Assembly (NCBI RefSeq): GCF_042683405.1 | Contig: NZ_JBHUJS010000001.1 | Coordinates: 434,001 to 498,000 of the forward strand | Reading direction: 5' to 3' | Origin: Telluria sp042683405 | GTDB taxonomy: Bacteria > Pseudomonadota > Gammaproteobacteria > Burkholderiales > Burkholderiaceae_D | DNA length: 64,000 bases | Notes under the pieces: model-generated | What the model was told of the DNA's origin: nothing | Seen by the model: the letters and a program-made list of their open reading frames with translations, nothing else | Databases searched by the model: none | Translations under genes and position numbers: made by a program | Shown: positions 36,563-45,560 of the stretch, one piece after another | Layout of the letters: each line of letters begins with the position of its first letter | How positions within the stretch are numbered: the stretch's first letter is position 1

Positions 36563-37382
36563 CCATAACTTCAGCATCGAGTTCTTCCCGCCCAAGACGC
36601 CCGAGGGCGCGGAGAAGCTGCGCACCGCGCGCGCCAGGCTGTCCGAGCTGAACCCGAAGTACTTCTCGGTGACTTATGGCGCGGGCGGCAGCACGCAGCA
36701 GGGCACGCTGTCCACGGTCCTCGAGATCATGGAAGCGGGCCAGCAGGCTGCGCCGCACCTGTCCTGCGTCGGCGGCTCGCGCGAATCGCTGCGCGCCGTG
36801 CTGGCGGAGTACAAGTCGCACGGCATCCGCCGCATCGTCGCGCTGCGCGGCGACCTGCCGAGCGGCTATGGCGGTGCGGGCGAACTGCGCTACGCCAACG
36901 AGCTGGTGGAATTCATCCGCGCCGAGACGGGCGACTGGTTCCACATCGAAGTCGCGGCCTATCCGGAGATGCATCCCCAGGCCCGCTCGCCGCAGGACGA
37001 CCTGAAGAACTTCGAACGCAAGGTCAAGGCCGGCGCGGACGCGGCGATCACGCAGTATTTCTACAATGCGGACGCCTACTTCGCCTTCCTCGACAATGCG
37101 CGCAAGCTGGGGATCGACGTGCCGATCGTGGCCGGCATCATGCCGATCACGAACTACACGCAGCTGATGCGGTTTTCGGAAATGTGCGGCGCCGAGATCC
37201 CGCGTTGGGTGCGCCTCAAGCTGGCCAGCTTCGGCGACGATTCCGCCTCGATCAAGGCATTCGGCCTGGACGTGGTGAGCGCGCTGTGCGAACGCCTGCT
37301 GAAGGGCGGCGCGCCCGGACTGCACTTCTACAGCATGAACCAGGCGGCCGCCACCACCGCCATCTGGCAACGCCTGGTCTGA
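36555..37382 (+). CDS. metF: 5,10-methylenetetrahydrofolate reductase MetF
   Basis: 275 residues. FAD enzyme reducing methylene-THF to methyl-THF for methionine synthesis. Landmarks are SIEFFPPKTPEGAEKL with the catalytic Glu, TYGAGGSTQQGT, ALRGDLPSGYGG and ITQYFYNADAY. With metK and ahcY it rebuilds the activated methyl cycle. ATG 36555 overlaps the holin-like gene, so translation is probably coupled. Confidence 0.96.
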   Translation: MTDHNFSIEFFPPKTPEGAEKLRTARARLSELNPKYFSVTYGAGGSTQQGTLSTVLEIMEAGQQAAPHLSCVGGSRESLRAVLAEYKSHGIRRIVALRGDLPSGYGGAGELRYANELVEFIRAETGDWFHIEVAAYPEMHPQARSPQDDLKNFERKVKAGADAAITQYFYNADAYFAFLDNARKLGIDVPIVAGIMPITNYTQLMRFSEMCGAEIPRWVRLKLASFGDDSASIKAFGLDVVSALCERLLKGGAPGLHFYSMNQAAATTAIWQRLV

Positions 37383-37386
37383 GGAA

Positions 37387-37487
37387 GGGGACTGTCCCCA
37401 ACGGGGACCGTCCCCCGATCTTTAGCAAGCATGGCCGCTGAGCACGCCAAAGATCAGGGGACAGTCCCTTGCAGGGACAGTCCCCCT
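37387..37487. repeat. GGGGACNGTCCC inverted doublet between metF and cyclo-ligase genes
   Basis: Left arm: GGGGACTGTCCCC and GGGGACCGTCCCCC (37387-37416). Right arm: AGGGGACAGTCCC and GGGACAGTCCCCC (37456-37486). Between them GATCTTTAGC (37417-37426) pairs with GCCAAAGATC (37446-37455), so the ~100 bp can fold as one long hairpin. It fills nearly all the gap between two convergent stops. Confidence 0.82.
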
Positions 37488-37491
37488 GACG

Positions 37492-38079
37492 CTATTCGGT
37501 AATGATGACGTCCAGCGCGACATCATGTTCCGCGCTGTCGAACTCCACCTTCGAAAATGAATACGCCACGCCGACCGTCATCGGTCTGGGCGTTGCTTCC
37601 AGCGTGCGGTCGTAGTACCCGCCCCCATACCCCAGCCTGAAGCGCCCTTCGTTATAGCCCAGGCACGGGATCACGACCGCCTCCGGCTGCGGCGCCATGC
37701 GCGCATGCGCCGGAATCGCCACCCCCATCTCGTCCTTGATCATCTCTTCGCCCGGCGTCCACTCGGCGAACGCCAGCGCCGCGTCGCGCGCCACCACCAC
37801 CGGCAGCACCAGCTGCACGCCCAGCGCCTGCAGCTGTGCGCACGCCGGCCCGATGTCCGGCTCGCCCTTCAGCGGCCAGTACACCGCCACCGAACGCGGT
37901 TGCGCGCCTTGCCACCACTGCACCAGCCGCGCGCAGATCGCCGCGTCGTAGCGCGCCTTGACTGCCGGCTCGAGCGCGCGCCGGCGCGCCGACATCTCGC
38001 GCCTTAATTCAGCCTTGTCCAATCGGGCTCCCGCTGGGCGGGCCTCGCCATCGCATGGTATTCTTTGATCGCAGCTCAT
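37492..38079 (-). CDS. 5-formyltetrahydrofolate cyclo-ligase
   Basis: 195 residues from ATG 38079. Converts 5-formyl-THF to methenyl-THF using ATP. Signature GYGGGYYDRTL near the C-terminus, and DKAELRREMSARRRAL at the N-terminus. The family usually starts near that segment: TTG 38022, with GGGAG five bases upstream, is an alternative that would shorten the protein to 176 residues and leave a 73-bp promoter gap. From ATG 38079 only 16 bp separate it from the divergent transglycosylase gene. Confidence 0.87.
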   Translation of the reverse strand: MSCDQRIPCDGEARPAGARLDKAELRREMSARRRALEPAVKARYDAAICARLVQWWQGAQPRSVAVYWPLKGEPDIGPACAQLQALGVQLVLPVVVARDAALAFAEWTPGEEMIKDEMGVAIPAHARMAPQPEAVVIPCLGYNEGRFRLGYGGGYYDRTLEATPRPMTVGVAYSFSKVEFDSAEHDVALDVIITE

Positions 38080-38095
38080 ACTGACTAGATTAAGA

Positions 38096-40048
38096 GTGAC
38101 AACATTGAAGTTCCTGTCCCGATTCCTGGCCGGCTCGCTGCTCGCCGCAACCTGCCTGACCGCCAGCGCACAAGCGACCGAAGGTGCGGCGCAACCACGC
38201 GCGGAGGATGACACCTTTCTCCAGCTGCGCGAGGCAGCGCGCAAGGACAACGCGGCGCTCGCCAATGCGCTGGCGTCGCGCATCCCCTCGTACGAAATCC
38301 CATCCTACGTTGACTATTATCGGCTGAAACCGCGGCTGGCGGACGCCTCCGAGCAGGAGGTGCGCGCCTTCCTCGCCAAATATCCCAACCACGCGATCGC
38401 GGACCGCCTGCGCAACGACTGGCTGCTGGTGCTCGGCAAGCGGCGCGACTGGGCCAACTTCGACTTCCATTTCCCCCAGTTCGTGCTCAAGGACGACACC
38501 CAGGTCAAGTGCTACGGACTGCTGTCGCGCGCCGTCAAGGGCCAGAACGTCGCGGCCGAAGCGCGCGCGCTGCTGGTCAATCCGCCATCGTATGTCGAAG
38601 GTTGCGCCGCGCTGATCGCCCGGCTGTACGAGACCAGGCAGTTCAGCGAGGACGACCTGGTCACCCAGCTGCGCCTGGCCGGGGAATACGACGCTACCGG
38701 ACCGGCCAAGCGCACCGCCGTGCTGCTGGGCGGCTCCGAGCGCCATGCCGGCCTGGCGGTCGATGCGCCTGCGCTGGCGCTGGCGCGCGGCCCCGGCGAC
38801 ACCCGCGTCGAGCGCGAGCTGTACATCGTGGCGCTGGGCCGCACCGCGCGCGGCAGCCTCAAACTGGCGACCGCCGCGCTGGAGCGGGTTGCGTCCAGGC
38901 TGACGCCCGCCGAGCGCGAGGCAGCCTGGGCGACGCTCGCGCTCCCGGCATCGATCCAGCTGCACGAAGACGCGCACACATACTGGGAAAAGGCGGGCAA
39001 TGCGCCGCTGTCGCGCGAAGCGCAGCAGTGGAAGGCGCGCACCGCGCTGCGCCGCGGCGACTGGCGCCTGCTGCGCGCCACCATCGAAGCAATGCCCGAG
39101 GCGGTGCGCCGCGACCACGCCTGGCTGTACTGGCAGGCGCGCGCGCTGCAGGCCACCGGCGGCAGCCCGGAGCAGGCGCGCGAGCTGTACCAGTACATCG
39201 CCGACCAGGGCACCTTCTACGGCCAGCTGGCGCTGGAGGAACTGGGCCGCATGGTGGTGGAACCGGTGCCGCCCGCACCGCCGACAGCGGCGGAAATGGC
39301 GGCGGTGCAGGCGAACCAGGGCTTTCGCCGCGCCCTGAAATTCTTCGACATCGGCCTGCGCCTGGAAGGCCTGCGCGAGTGGAACTGGGAACTGCGCAGC
39401 ATGGACGAGCGCGCCCTGCGCGCGGCCGCCGAATTCGCGCGCCGCAACGACGTGCTGGACCGCATGGTGCACACCGCCGAGCGCATGAAGGGCGACGCCG
39501 ACTACAGCCAGCGCTTCCCCGCGCCCCACGCGGACATCCTCGGCCCGGCCACGCACGAGCTGGGCCTGGACAAGGCCTGGGTGTATGGCCTGATCCGCCA
39601 GGAATCGCGCTTCAACAGCGATGCGCGCTCGCACGTCGGCGCCTCCGGCCTGATGCAGGTCATGCCATCGACCGGTAAATACGTCGCGGGCAAGATCGGA
39701 CTGGACGAATACAGGCCGGGCAAGCTGACCGACCTGCGCACCAACCTGGTGCTGGGATCGAACTACCTCAACATGATCATGGGCCGCTTCGAAGGCTCGC
39801 AAGTGCTGGCCACGGCGGCGTACAATGCAGGGCCCGGCCGCGCGCGCAGCTGGCGCAACAAGATGACCGCCGCGATCGAAGGCGCCGTGTTCGCCGAGAC
39901 GATTCCGTTCTCGGAGACGCGCGGCTATGTCAAGAACGTGATGGCCAACGCGACCAATTACGCTGCAATGTTCGAGAAGAAGCCCCAGTCGCTCAAGGCA
40001 CGCCTTGGCAAGGTCATGCCGGTGGAGGGCAGCGGCGCACAACCCTAG
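38096..40048 (+). CDS. Soluble lytic murein transglycosylase (Slt70 type)
   Basis: 650 residues. Signal peptide about 1-26 (ending ASAQA). Residues 30-480 form the long alpha-helical superhelix of Slt-type enzymes. The C-terminal goose-lysozyme-like domain has catalytic Glu503 in RQESRFN, then GASGLMQVMPSTG and ATAAYNAGPGRA. It cleaves peptidoglycan in the periplasm to 1,6-anhydro products. The start is GTG 38096, or possibly TTG 38105; neither has a strong Shine-Dalgarno. Confidence 0.92.
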   Translation: MTTLKFLSRFLAGSLLAATCLTASAQATEGAAQPRAEDDTFLQLREAARKDNAALANALASRIPSYEIPSYVDYYRLKPRLADASEQEVRAFLAKYPNHAIADRLRNDWLLVLGKRRDWANFDFHFPQFVLKDDTQVKCYGLLSRAVKGQNVAAEARALLVNPPSYVEGCAALIARLYETRQFSEDDLVTQLRLAGEYDATGPAKRTAVLLGGSERHAGLAVDAPALALARGPGDTRVERELYIVALGRTARGSLKLATAALERVASRLTPAEREAAWATLALPASIQLHEDAHTYWEKAGNAPLSREAQQWKARTALRRGDWRLLRATIEAMPEAVRRDHAWLYWQARALQATGGSPEQARELYQYIADQGTFYGQLALEELGRMVVEPVPPAPPTAAEMAAVQANQGFRRALKFFDIGLRLEGLREWNWELRSMDERALRAAAEFARRNDVLDRMVHTAERMKGDADYSQRFPAPHADILGPATHELGLDKAWVYGLIRQESRFNSDARSHVGASGLMQVMPSTGKYVAGKIGLDEYRPGKLTDLRTNLVLGSNYLNMIMGRFEGSQVLATAAYNAGPGRARSWRNKMTAAIEGAVFAETIPFSETRGYVKNVMANATNYAAMFEKKPQSLKARLGKVMPVEGSGAQP

Positions 40049-40062
40049 GGAGAACAACAATA

Positions 40063-41025
40063 ATGAAAGAGCTTTCAGTTGTCGTATTCGGTGGTTCCGG
40101 CTTCATCGGCAGCCACCTTGTCGCCCACCTCGCGGAGCAAGGCTGCCGCGTGGTCGTTCCCACCCGCCGCTACGAAAGCGGCAAGCACCTGATCCTGCTG
40201 CCGGGCGTCGAAGTGGTCGAAGCGGACATCAACGACGACGCCGTGCTGCGCCGCCTCGTGCATGGCAAGGACGCCGCCATCAACCTGGTCGGCATCCTGC
40301 ATTCGCGCCGCGGCAACCCGTACGGCCCGGATTTCAAGCGTGCCCACGTCGAGCTGCCCCGCCGGATCGTCGCGGCCTGCGCAGCCGAAGGCGTGCCGCG
40401 CTTCCTGCACATGAGCGCCCTGGGCGCCGCAGCCGAAGGCCCTTCCGAATACCAGCGCTCCAAGGCGGACGGCGAAATGGCCGCACGTTCCGAGCCGACC
40501 GTCGCCGCCACGATCTTCCGCCCGTCGGTGGTGTTCGGGCCGGGCGACAAATTCCTCAACGTGTTCGCGCGCGTGCAGCGCTTCATGCCTTTCCTGTGGA
40601 TCCCCGGCGCATCGGTGGACTTCCAGCCGGTGTACGTTGGCGATGTCGCGCGCGCTTTCGCACATGCGCTGACCGACGTGAAAACGCGCCACCTGGTGTA
40701 CGACTTCGGCGGCCCGACCATCTACTCGCTGGGCGACCTGGTGCGCCTGGCCGGCCGGTATTCGGGCAACCCGCGCCGCGTGTTCGAGATGCCGATGGGC
40801 CTGGGCCGCATCGTGGCAGCCTTCCTGGAGCTCCTGCCGGGCAAGCCGCTCATGAGCCGCGACAACCTCGATTCGATGAAGGTCGATAACGTGGTCGATC
40901 CGGCCATCCAGCGCAGCACCGCCGCCGCGCTGGGTATCCGCCTGACCGCGCTGGAGGCCGTCGCGCCGCACTACCTGCGCGCCGACCACCGCTTCGACGA
41001 CCTGCGTGCGCGCGCCGGCCGCTAA
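40063..41025 (+). CDS. NDUFA9-like NAD(P)-binding reductase (extended/atypical SDR)
   Basis: 320 residues. Nucleotide-binding GGSGFIGSHL at 9-18. It lacks the YxxxK pair of classical epimerases at the expected position (EYQRSKADGE offers a Tyr/Lys at normal spacing, so activity is possible). The sequence matches the complex I NDUFA9 subfamily, usually annotated as a nucleoside-diphosphate-sugar epimerase or quinone-binding protein. It starts 14 bp after slt with the Shine-Dalgarno AGGGAG. Function uncertain. Confidence 0.85.
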   Translation: MKELSVVVFGGSGFIGSHLVAHLAEQGCRVVVPTRRYESGKHLILLPGVEVVEADINDDAVLRRLVHGKDAAINLVGILHSRRGNPYGPDFKRAHVELPRRIVAACAAEGVPRFLHMSALGAAAEGPSEYQRSKADGEMAARSEPTVAATIFRPSVVFGPGDKFLNVFARVQRFMPFLWIPGASVDFQPVYVGDVARAFAHALTDVKTRHLVYDFGGPTIYSLGDLVRLAGRYSGNPRRVFEMPMGLGRIVAAFLELLPGKPLMSRDNLDSMKVDNVVDPAIQRSTAAALGIRLTALEAVAPHYLRADHRFDDLRARAGR

Positions 41026-41040
41026 CCTGACCACGATCCC

Positions 41041-41757
41041 ATGCACACCACCAAACTCCATCCGGCGCTCAGCCAGGCCTTCGATGCCGCGCGCAGCCCG
41101 GGCCTGACCCTCGTCATCGGCAACAAGAACTACTCGTCGTGGTCGATGCGGCCGTGGGTCGCGATGACGGCGTTCGGCATCCCGTTCACCGAAGTGCGCA
41201 TCCTGCTCGACCAGCCCGAGACGCAGTCGCGCATCGCCGAGTATTCGGCGGCCGGCCGTGTGCCGGTGCTGGTCGCCGGCGAGATGTCGATCTGGGATAG
41301 CCTGGCCATCTGCGAATACATCGCCGAGCAGTTCCCGGAAAAGCACCTGTGGCCGCAGGACGTCGCCGCGCGGGCGATGGCGCGCTCGGTGGTCGCCGAA
41401 ATGCACTCCGGCTTCGCCGACCTGCGCAACGCGATGTCGATGAACATCCGCGCCAGCCTGCCGGGCCGGGGCAGGACGCCGAATTCGCAGGCCGACATCG
41501 GCCGCATCTGCGAAATCTGGGAAGAATGCCTGGCGCGCTTCGGCCACCACCGCTTCCTGTTCGGCGACTTCTCGATTGCCGATGCGTTCTATGCGCCGGT
41601 CGTGATGCGCTTCAGGACCTACGGCGTGTCGCTCGCGCCGGCGCTGCAGGCGTATTGCGAGCGGGTGCAGGCGCACCCGGCGGTGGCACGCTGGGTCAGC
41701 GAGGCGCTCGCCGAAACCGAGCGCGCCGCCTTCCACGAAGACGAGCCCCCACAGTAA
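41041..41757 (+). CDS. Glutathione S-transferase family protein
   Basis: 238 residues. Thioredoxin-like N-terminal domain from about residue 20 (LVIGNKNYSSWSMRPWVAM) with the probable catalytic Ser in SSWSMRP. The GSH gamma-glutamyl site is in IWDSLAICEYIAEQFP. The C-terminal helical domain is about 105-225. It belongs to the bacterial zeta/beta-like class; the substrate is unknown. The stop overlaps the CCA enzyme ATG by one base (TAATG). Confidence 0.9.
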   Translation: MHTTKLHPALSQAFDAARSPGLTLVIGNKNYSSWSMRPWVAMTAFGIPFTEVRILLDQPETQSRIAEYSAAGRVPVLVAGEMSIWDSLAICEYIAEQFPEKHLWPQDVAARAMARSVVAEMHSGFADLRNAMSMNIRASLPGRGRTPNSQADIGRICEIWEECLARFGHHRFLFGDFSIADAFYAPVVMRFRTYGVSLAPALQAYCERVQAHPAVARWVSEALAETERAAFHEDEPPQ

Positions 41758-42911
41758 TGAAGACTTATGTGGTCGGCGGCGCGGTGCGCGACGCCTTGCT
41801 CGGGCTCCCCGTCAAGGACCGCGACCACGTCGTCGTCGGCGCGACGCCCGAGCAGATGGTCCGGCTGGGCTACCGCCCGGTCGGCAAGGACTTCCCCGTG
41901 TTCCTGCATCCGCGCACCCAGGAGGAATACGCGCTGGCGCGCACCGAGCGCAAGACCGCGCCCGGCTACCACGGCTTCGTGTTCCATACCGAGCCCACCG
42001 TGACGCTCGAGGACGACCTGGTGCGGCGCGACCTGACCGTCAACGCCATCGCGCAGGACGAGGATGGCACGCTGGTCGATCCCTTTGGCGGGCGTGCCGA
42101 CATCGAGCGGCGCGTATTCCGCCACGTGTCCGGCGCGTTCGCGGAAGATCCGGTGCGCATCCTGCGCCTGGCCCGCTTCGCCGCGCGCTTCCCCGACTTC
42201 ACCGTCGCGCCGGAGACCCTGGCGCTGATGCGGCGCATGGTCGATGCGGGCGAAGTCGATGCGCTGGTCGCCGAGCGCGTCTGGCAGGAGCTGGCGCGCG
42301 GGCTGATGGAGGAAAAGCCTTCGCGCATGTTCGAAGTGCTGCGCGATTGCGGCGCGCTCGCGCGCATCCTGCCTGAGCTGGATGCGGCGTGGGATGCTCC
42401 GCCCGGCGCCGGCGCGCACATGATGCAGGTGATCGACTGCGCGGCAGCGCACGGGTACGGGCTGTGCGTCAGGTTCGCCGCGCTGATGCTCGGGGTGGGC
42501 GGCCAAGGCGGCGAGGCCGGCGGGCTGGCGCGCATCGACGCAGTGAGCCGGCGCCTGCGCGTGCCCAACGACTGCCGCGACCTGGCTGTCATGGCGCTGC
42601 GCGAACGGAACGCCGTGGACCATGCGGCATCGCTGGACGCCGAGGCGACGGTCAGGCTGTTCGAGCGCTGCGACGGTTTCCGCAAGCCGGAACGCTTCGC
42701 GCAGCTGCTGCTGGCCTGCGAATGCGGCGCGCTCGGCGGCGACGAGCTCTTGCGGCAGCACCGCCGGCTGCTGCAGGCGCTGGCGGTGGCGCGCGGGATC
42801 GATGCCGGCGCCATCGCGGCCGGAGCGGCCGGCGGGCGCGATGCCATCCCGGCGGCAATCCATCAGGCCCGCATCGCGGCCGTGCAGGCCTTGCACGGGA
42901 CCGGTGCGTGA
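41757..42911 (+). CDS. cca: CCA tRNA nucleotidyltransferase with degenerate HD domain
   Basis: 384 residues. Adds or repairs the 3' CCA of tRNA. The class II nucleotidyltransferase core is intact: GGAVRDALLG, the DxD metal site in KDRDHVVVG, RRDLTVNAIA and EDPVRILRLARFAARF. The C-terminal HD phosphohydrolase region is damaged: the family CHDLGKG metal motif is replaced by LMLGVGG and about 8-20 residues after it are missing, although flanking blocks (AHMMQVIDCAA, RLRVPNDCRDLA) remain. The extra phosphatase and 2',3'-cyclic phosphodiesterase activities are therefore probably lost. Confidence 0.92.
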   Translation: MKTYVVGGAVRDALLGLPVKDRDHVVVGATPEQMVRLGYRPVGKDFPVFLHPRTQEEYALARTERKTAPGYHGFVFHTEPTVTLEDDLVRRDLTVNAIAQDEDGTLVDPFGGRADIERRVFRHVSGAFAEDPVRILRLARFAARFPDFTVAPETLALMRRMVDAGEVDALVAERVWQELARGLMEEKPSRMFEVLRDCGALARILPELDAAWDAPPGAGAHMMQVIDCAAAHGYGLCVRFAALMLGVGGQGGEAGGLARIDAVSRRLRVPNDCRDLAVMALRERNAVDHAASLDAEATVRLFERCDGFRKPERFAQLLLACECGALGGDELLRQHRRLLQALAVARGIDAGAIAAGAAGGRDAIPAAIHQARIAAVQALHGTGA

Positions 42912-42994
42912 CGGGGAGCGCCGCAAGCTTGAGGTAAAATACCCGCATTGCTGCACTGCACAAATCCTGTCCTGATGCCGGGAGGGAAGACCCG

Positions 42995-43693
42995 ATGACC
43001 AAGCTGTTCCGCAACCCATTGCGCCATTTCCTTTCCTCGCGGGAGGAGGACGGCCAGCGGCCGCGCCGCGCGGTGCTGGTCAAGGAATTGGGCGAGCGCG
43101 ACCGGCATCGCGTCCGCAAACACTTCCTGGCCCTGGACGAAGCGGACCGCCTTCTGCGCTTCGGCAACAAGCTGGGCGACCAGCAGATCATCGACTATGT
43201 CGACCGCCTCGACTTCAAGCGCGACACCCTGTACGGCGTGTACAACCGCACCTTCCGCCTGGACGCCGTGGCGCACCTGGCGTTCGCGCCCAAGACCGCG
43301 GTGCCGGGCCATTTCGATACCGAGAAGGAGATGATCGCGGAGTTCGGCGTCTCGGTGCTCAAGCACGCGCGCGGCATGGGCCTCGGATCGGCGCTGTTCG
43401 AGCGCGCCGCCATCCATTGCCGCAACAACGACGTCGACACGCTCTACATGCACTACCTCACCCGCAACAAGGCGATCATGCACATCGCGCAAAAGGCGGG
43501 CATGCAGGTCGAGCGCGACTTCAGCGAGTCGGAAGCCTACCTCAAGATCCTGCCGCCCAGTCCCGGCAGCGTGCTGCAGGAAGCGCTGCAGGAGCAGTTC
43601 GCCACCATCGACTACACGCTCAAGGCGCAGGTGCGCGCCGCCACCAAGCTGTTCGAACCGCCGCGCAAGCGGCCTGGCCGGGACAGCGAATGA
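42995..43693 (+). CDS. GNAT-family N-acetyltransferase
   Basis: 232 residues. The acetyl-CoA pyrophosphate loop is ARGMGLGSALFERA (about 128-141), in the middle of a GNAT fold spanning about 30-185. The C-terminal ~45 residues are an amphipathic, basic tail. The substrate is unknown. It has a good Shine-Dalgarno (GGGAGGGAAG) and a candidate -10 (TAAAAT near 42945), so it can be expressed independently of cca. It converges with the Lrp gene with 10 bp between stops. Confidence 0.85.
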   Translation: MTKLFRNPLRHFLSSREEDGQRPRRAVLVKELGERDRHRVRKHFLALDEADRLLRFGNKLGDQQIIDYVDRLDFKRDTLYGVYNRTFRLDAVAHLAFAPKTAVPGHFDTEKEMIAEFGVSVLKHARGMGLGSALFERAAIHCRNNDVDTLYMHYLTRNKAIMHIAQKAGMQVERDFSESEAYLKILPPSPGSVLQEALQEQFATIDYTLKAQVRAATKLFEPPRKRPGRDSE

Positions 43694-43703
43694 GGCGGCC
43701 GGC

Positions 43704-44189
43704 CTAGACGATCGGCAGGGCGGTGGTGTCCTTGATGCGCTGGAGCGCAAAGCTCGATTTCACGTCCGCGACGGCCGGGTGGGTGAGCAGCGTCTTCATC
43801 ATGAAGCGCGAGAAGTGGTCCATGTCCTCGACGTGCACGCGCAGCAGGTAGTCCATTTCTCCCGTCATCGCGTAGCAGGCGACGACCTCGGGCCAGTTCT
43901 CGACCGACTTGGCGAACTCCGCGTGCGGCGTGCTGGCGCTGCTGCTCGCGCTGTGCTTTTCCAGCCGCACGTTGACGTAGGCGATCAGGCCCAGTCCGAT
44001 CTGGGCCGGGTCCAGCAGGGCCACGTACTGCCGGATCACTCCCGCTTCCTCCAGCCGCTTGATGCGCCGCAGGCAGGGCGACGGCGACAGGCTGACGCGT
44101 TCCGCCACCTCCTGGTTGGACAGCCGCCCGTCCTGCTGCAGGATGGCGAGAATCTTGCGGTCCGTTTTATCCAGCGACACCTTTGGCAT
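43704..44189 (-). CDS. Lrp/AsnC-family transcriptional regulator
   Basis: 161 residues. Winged helix-turn-helix about 5-60 (LDKTDRKILAILQQDGRLSN ... SLSPSPCLRRIKRLEEAGVI) and a RAM ligand-binding domain about 70-150 (VACYAMTGEMDYLLRVHVED). It is divergent from hppD; palindromic sites in the shared gap suggest that it controls hppD and itself, probably in response to an aromatic amino acid. ATG 44189 with AGAGGA upstream is preferred over the longer frame. Confidence 0.92.
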   Translation of the reverse strand: MPKVSLDKTDRKILAILQQDGRLSNQEVAERVSLSPSPCLRRIKRLEEAGVIRQYVALLDPAQIGLGLIAYVNVRLEKHSASSSASTPHAEFAKSVENWPEVVACYAMTGEMDYLLRVHVEDMDHFSRFMMKTLLTHPAVADVKSSFALQRIKDTTALPIV

Positions 44190-44215
44190 AAAATCCTCTT
44201 TTGATCTAACCGAGC

Positions 44216-44228
44216 GCAATATTATTGC
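44216..44228. promoter_or_regulatory. Candidate Lrp operator, distal site
   Basis: GCAATATTATTGC, a perfect 6-1-6 palindrome, 27 bp in front of the Lrp gene start. An imperfect copy (GCAATTTTATTCT) lies at 44257-44269, 41 bp centre to centre, four helical turns away. Confidence 0.55.
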
Positions 44229-44256
44229 TCAACCAGCCCTCCTGCGGGCAAGGTTT

Positions 44257-44288
44257 GCAATTTTATTCTGGACGCACCCGTTTATACT
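44257..44288 (+). promoter_or_regulatory. hppD promoter region with proximal Lrp-like half site
   Basis: The degenerate site GCAATTTTATTCT (44257-44269) precedes a good -10, TATACT (44283-44288), with no consensus -35 at normal spacing. The layout suits activation by the divergent Lrp protein. ATG follows at 44314 after GGAGG. Confidence 0.45.
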
Positions 44289-44313
44289 GTGCGGATAAAA
44301 ACTGGAGGGACTT

Positions 44314-45423
<1,110 letters not shown>

Positions 45424-45428
45424 GAAAA

Positions 45429-45534
45429 GGGGACTGTCCCGGAACAGGACCGTCCCCAGCTTTTTAGCCAGCACGCAAAGAACGCCCCCGCATATAAAAG
45501 AGCCGGGGACGGTCCCCCGCGGGGACAGTCCCCC
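45429..45534. repeat. GGGGACNGTCCC inverted doublet between hppD and the oxidoreductase gene
   Basis: Left arm: GGGGACTGTCCC and AGGACCGTCCCC (45429-45457). Right arm: GGGGACGGTCCCCC and GGGGACAGTCCCCC (45505-45534). The centre contains AGCTTTTTAG and TAAAAGAGC, which can extend the stem. It lies 5 bp after the hppD stop and 26 bp before the next ATG. Confidence 0.8.
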
Positions 45535-45560
45535 TCGCCCCGCATTACCGGAGACACGCA

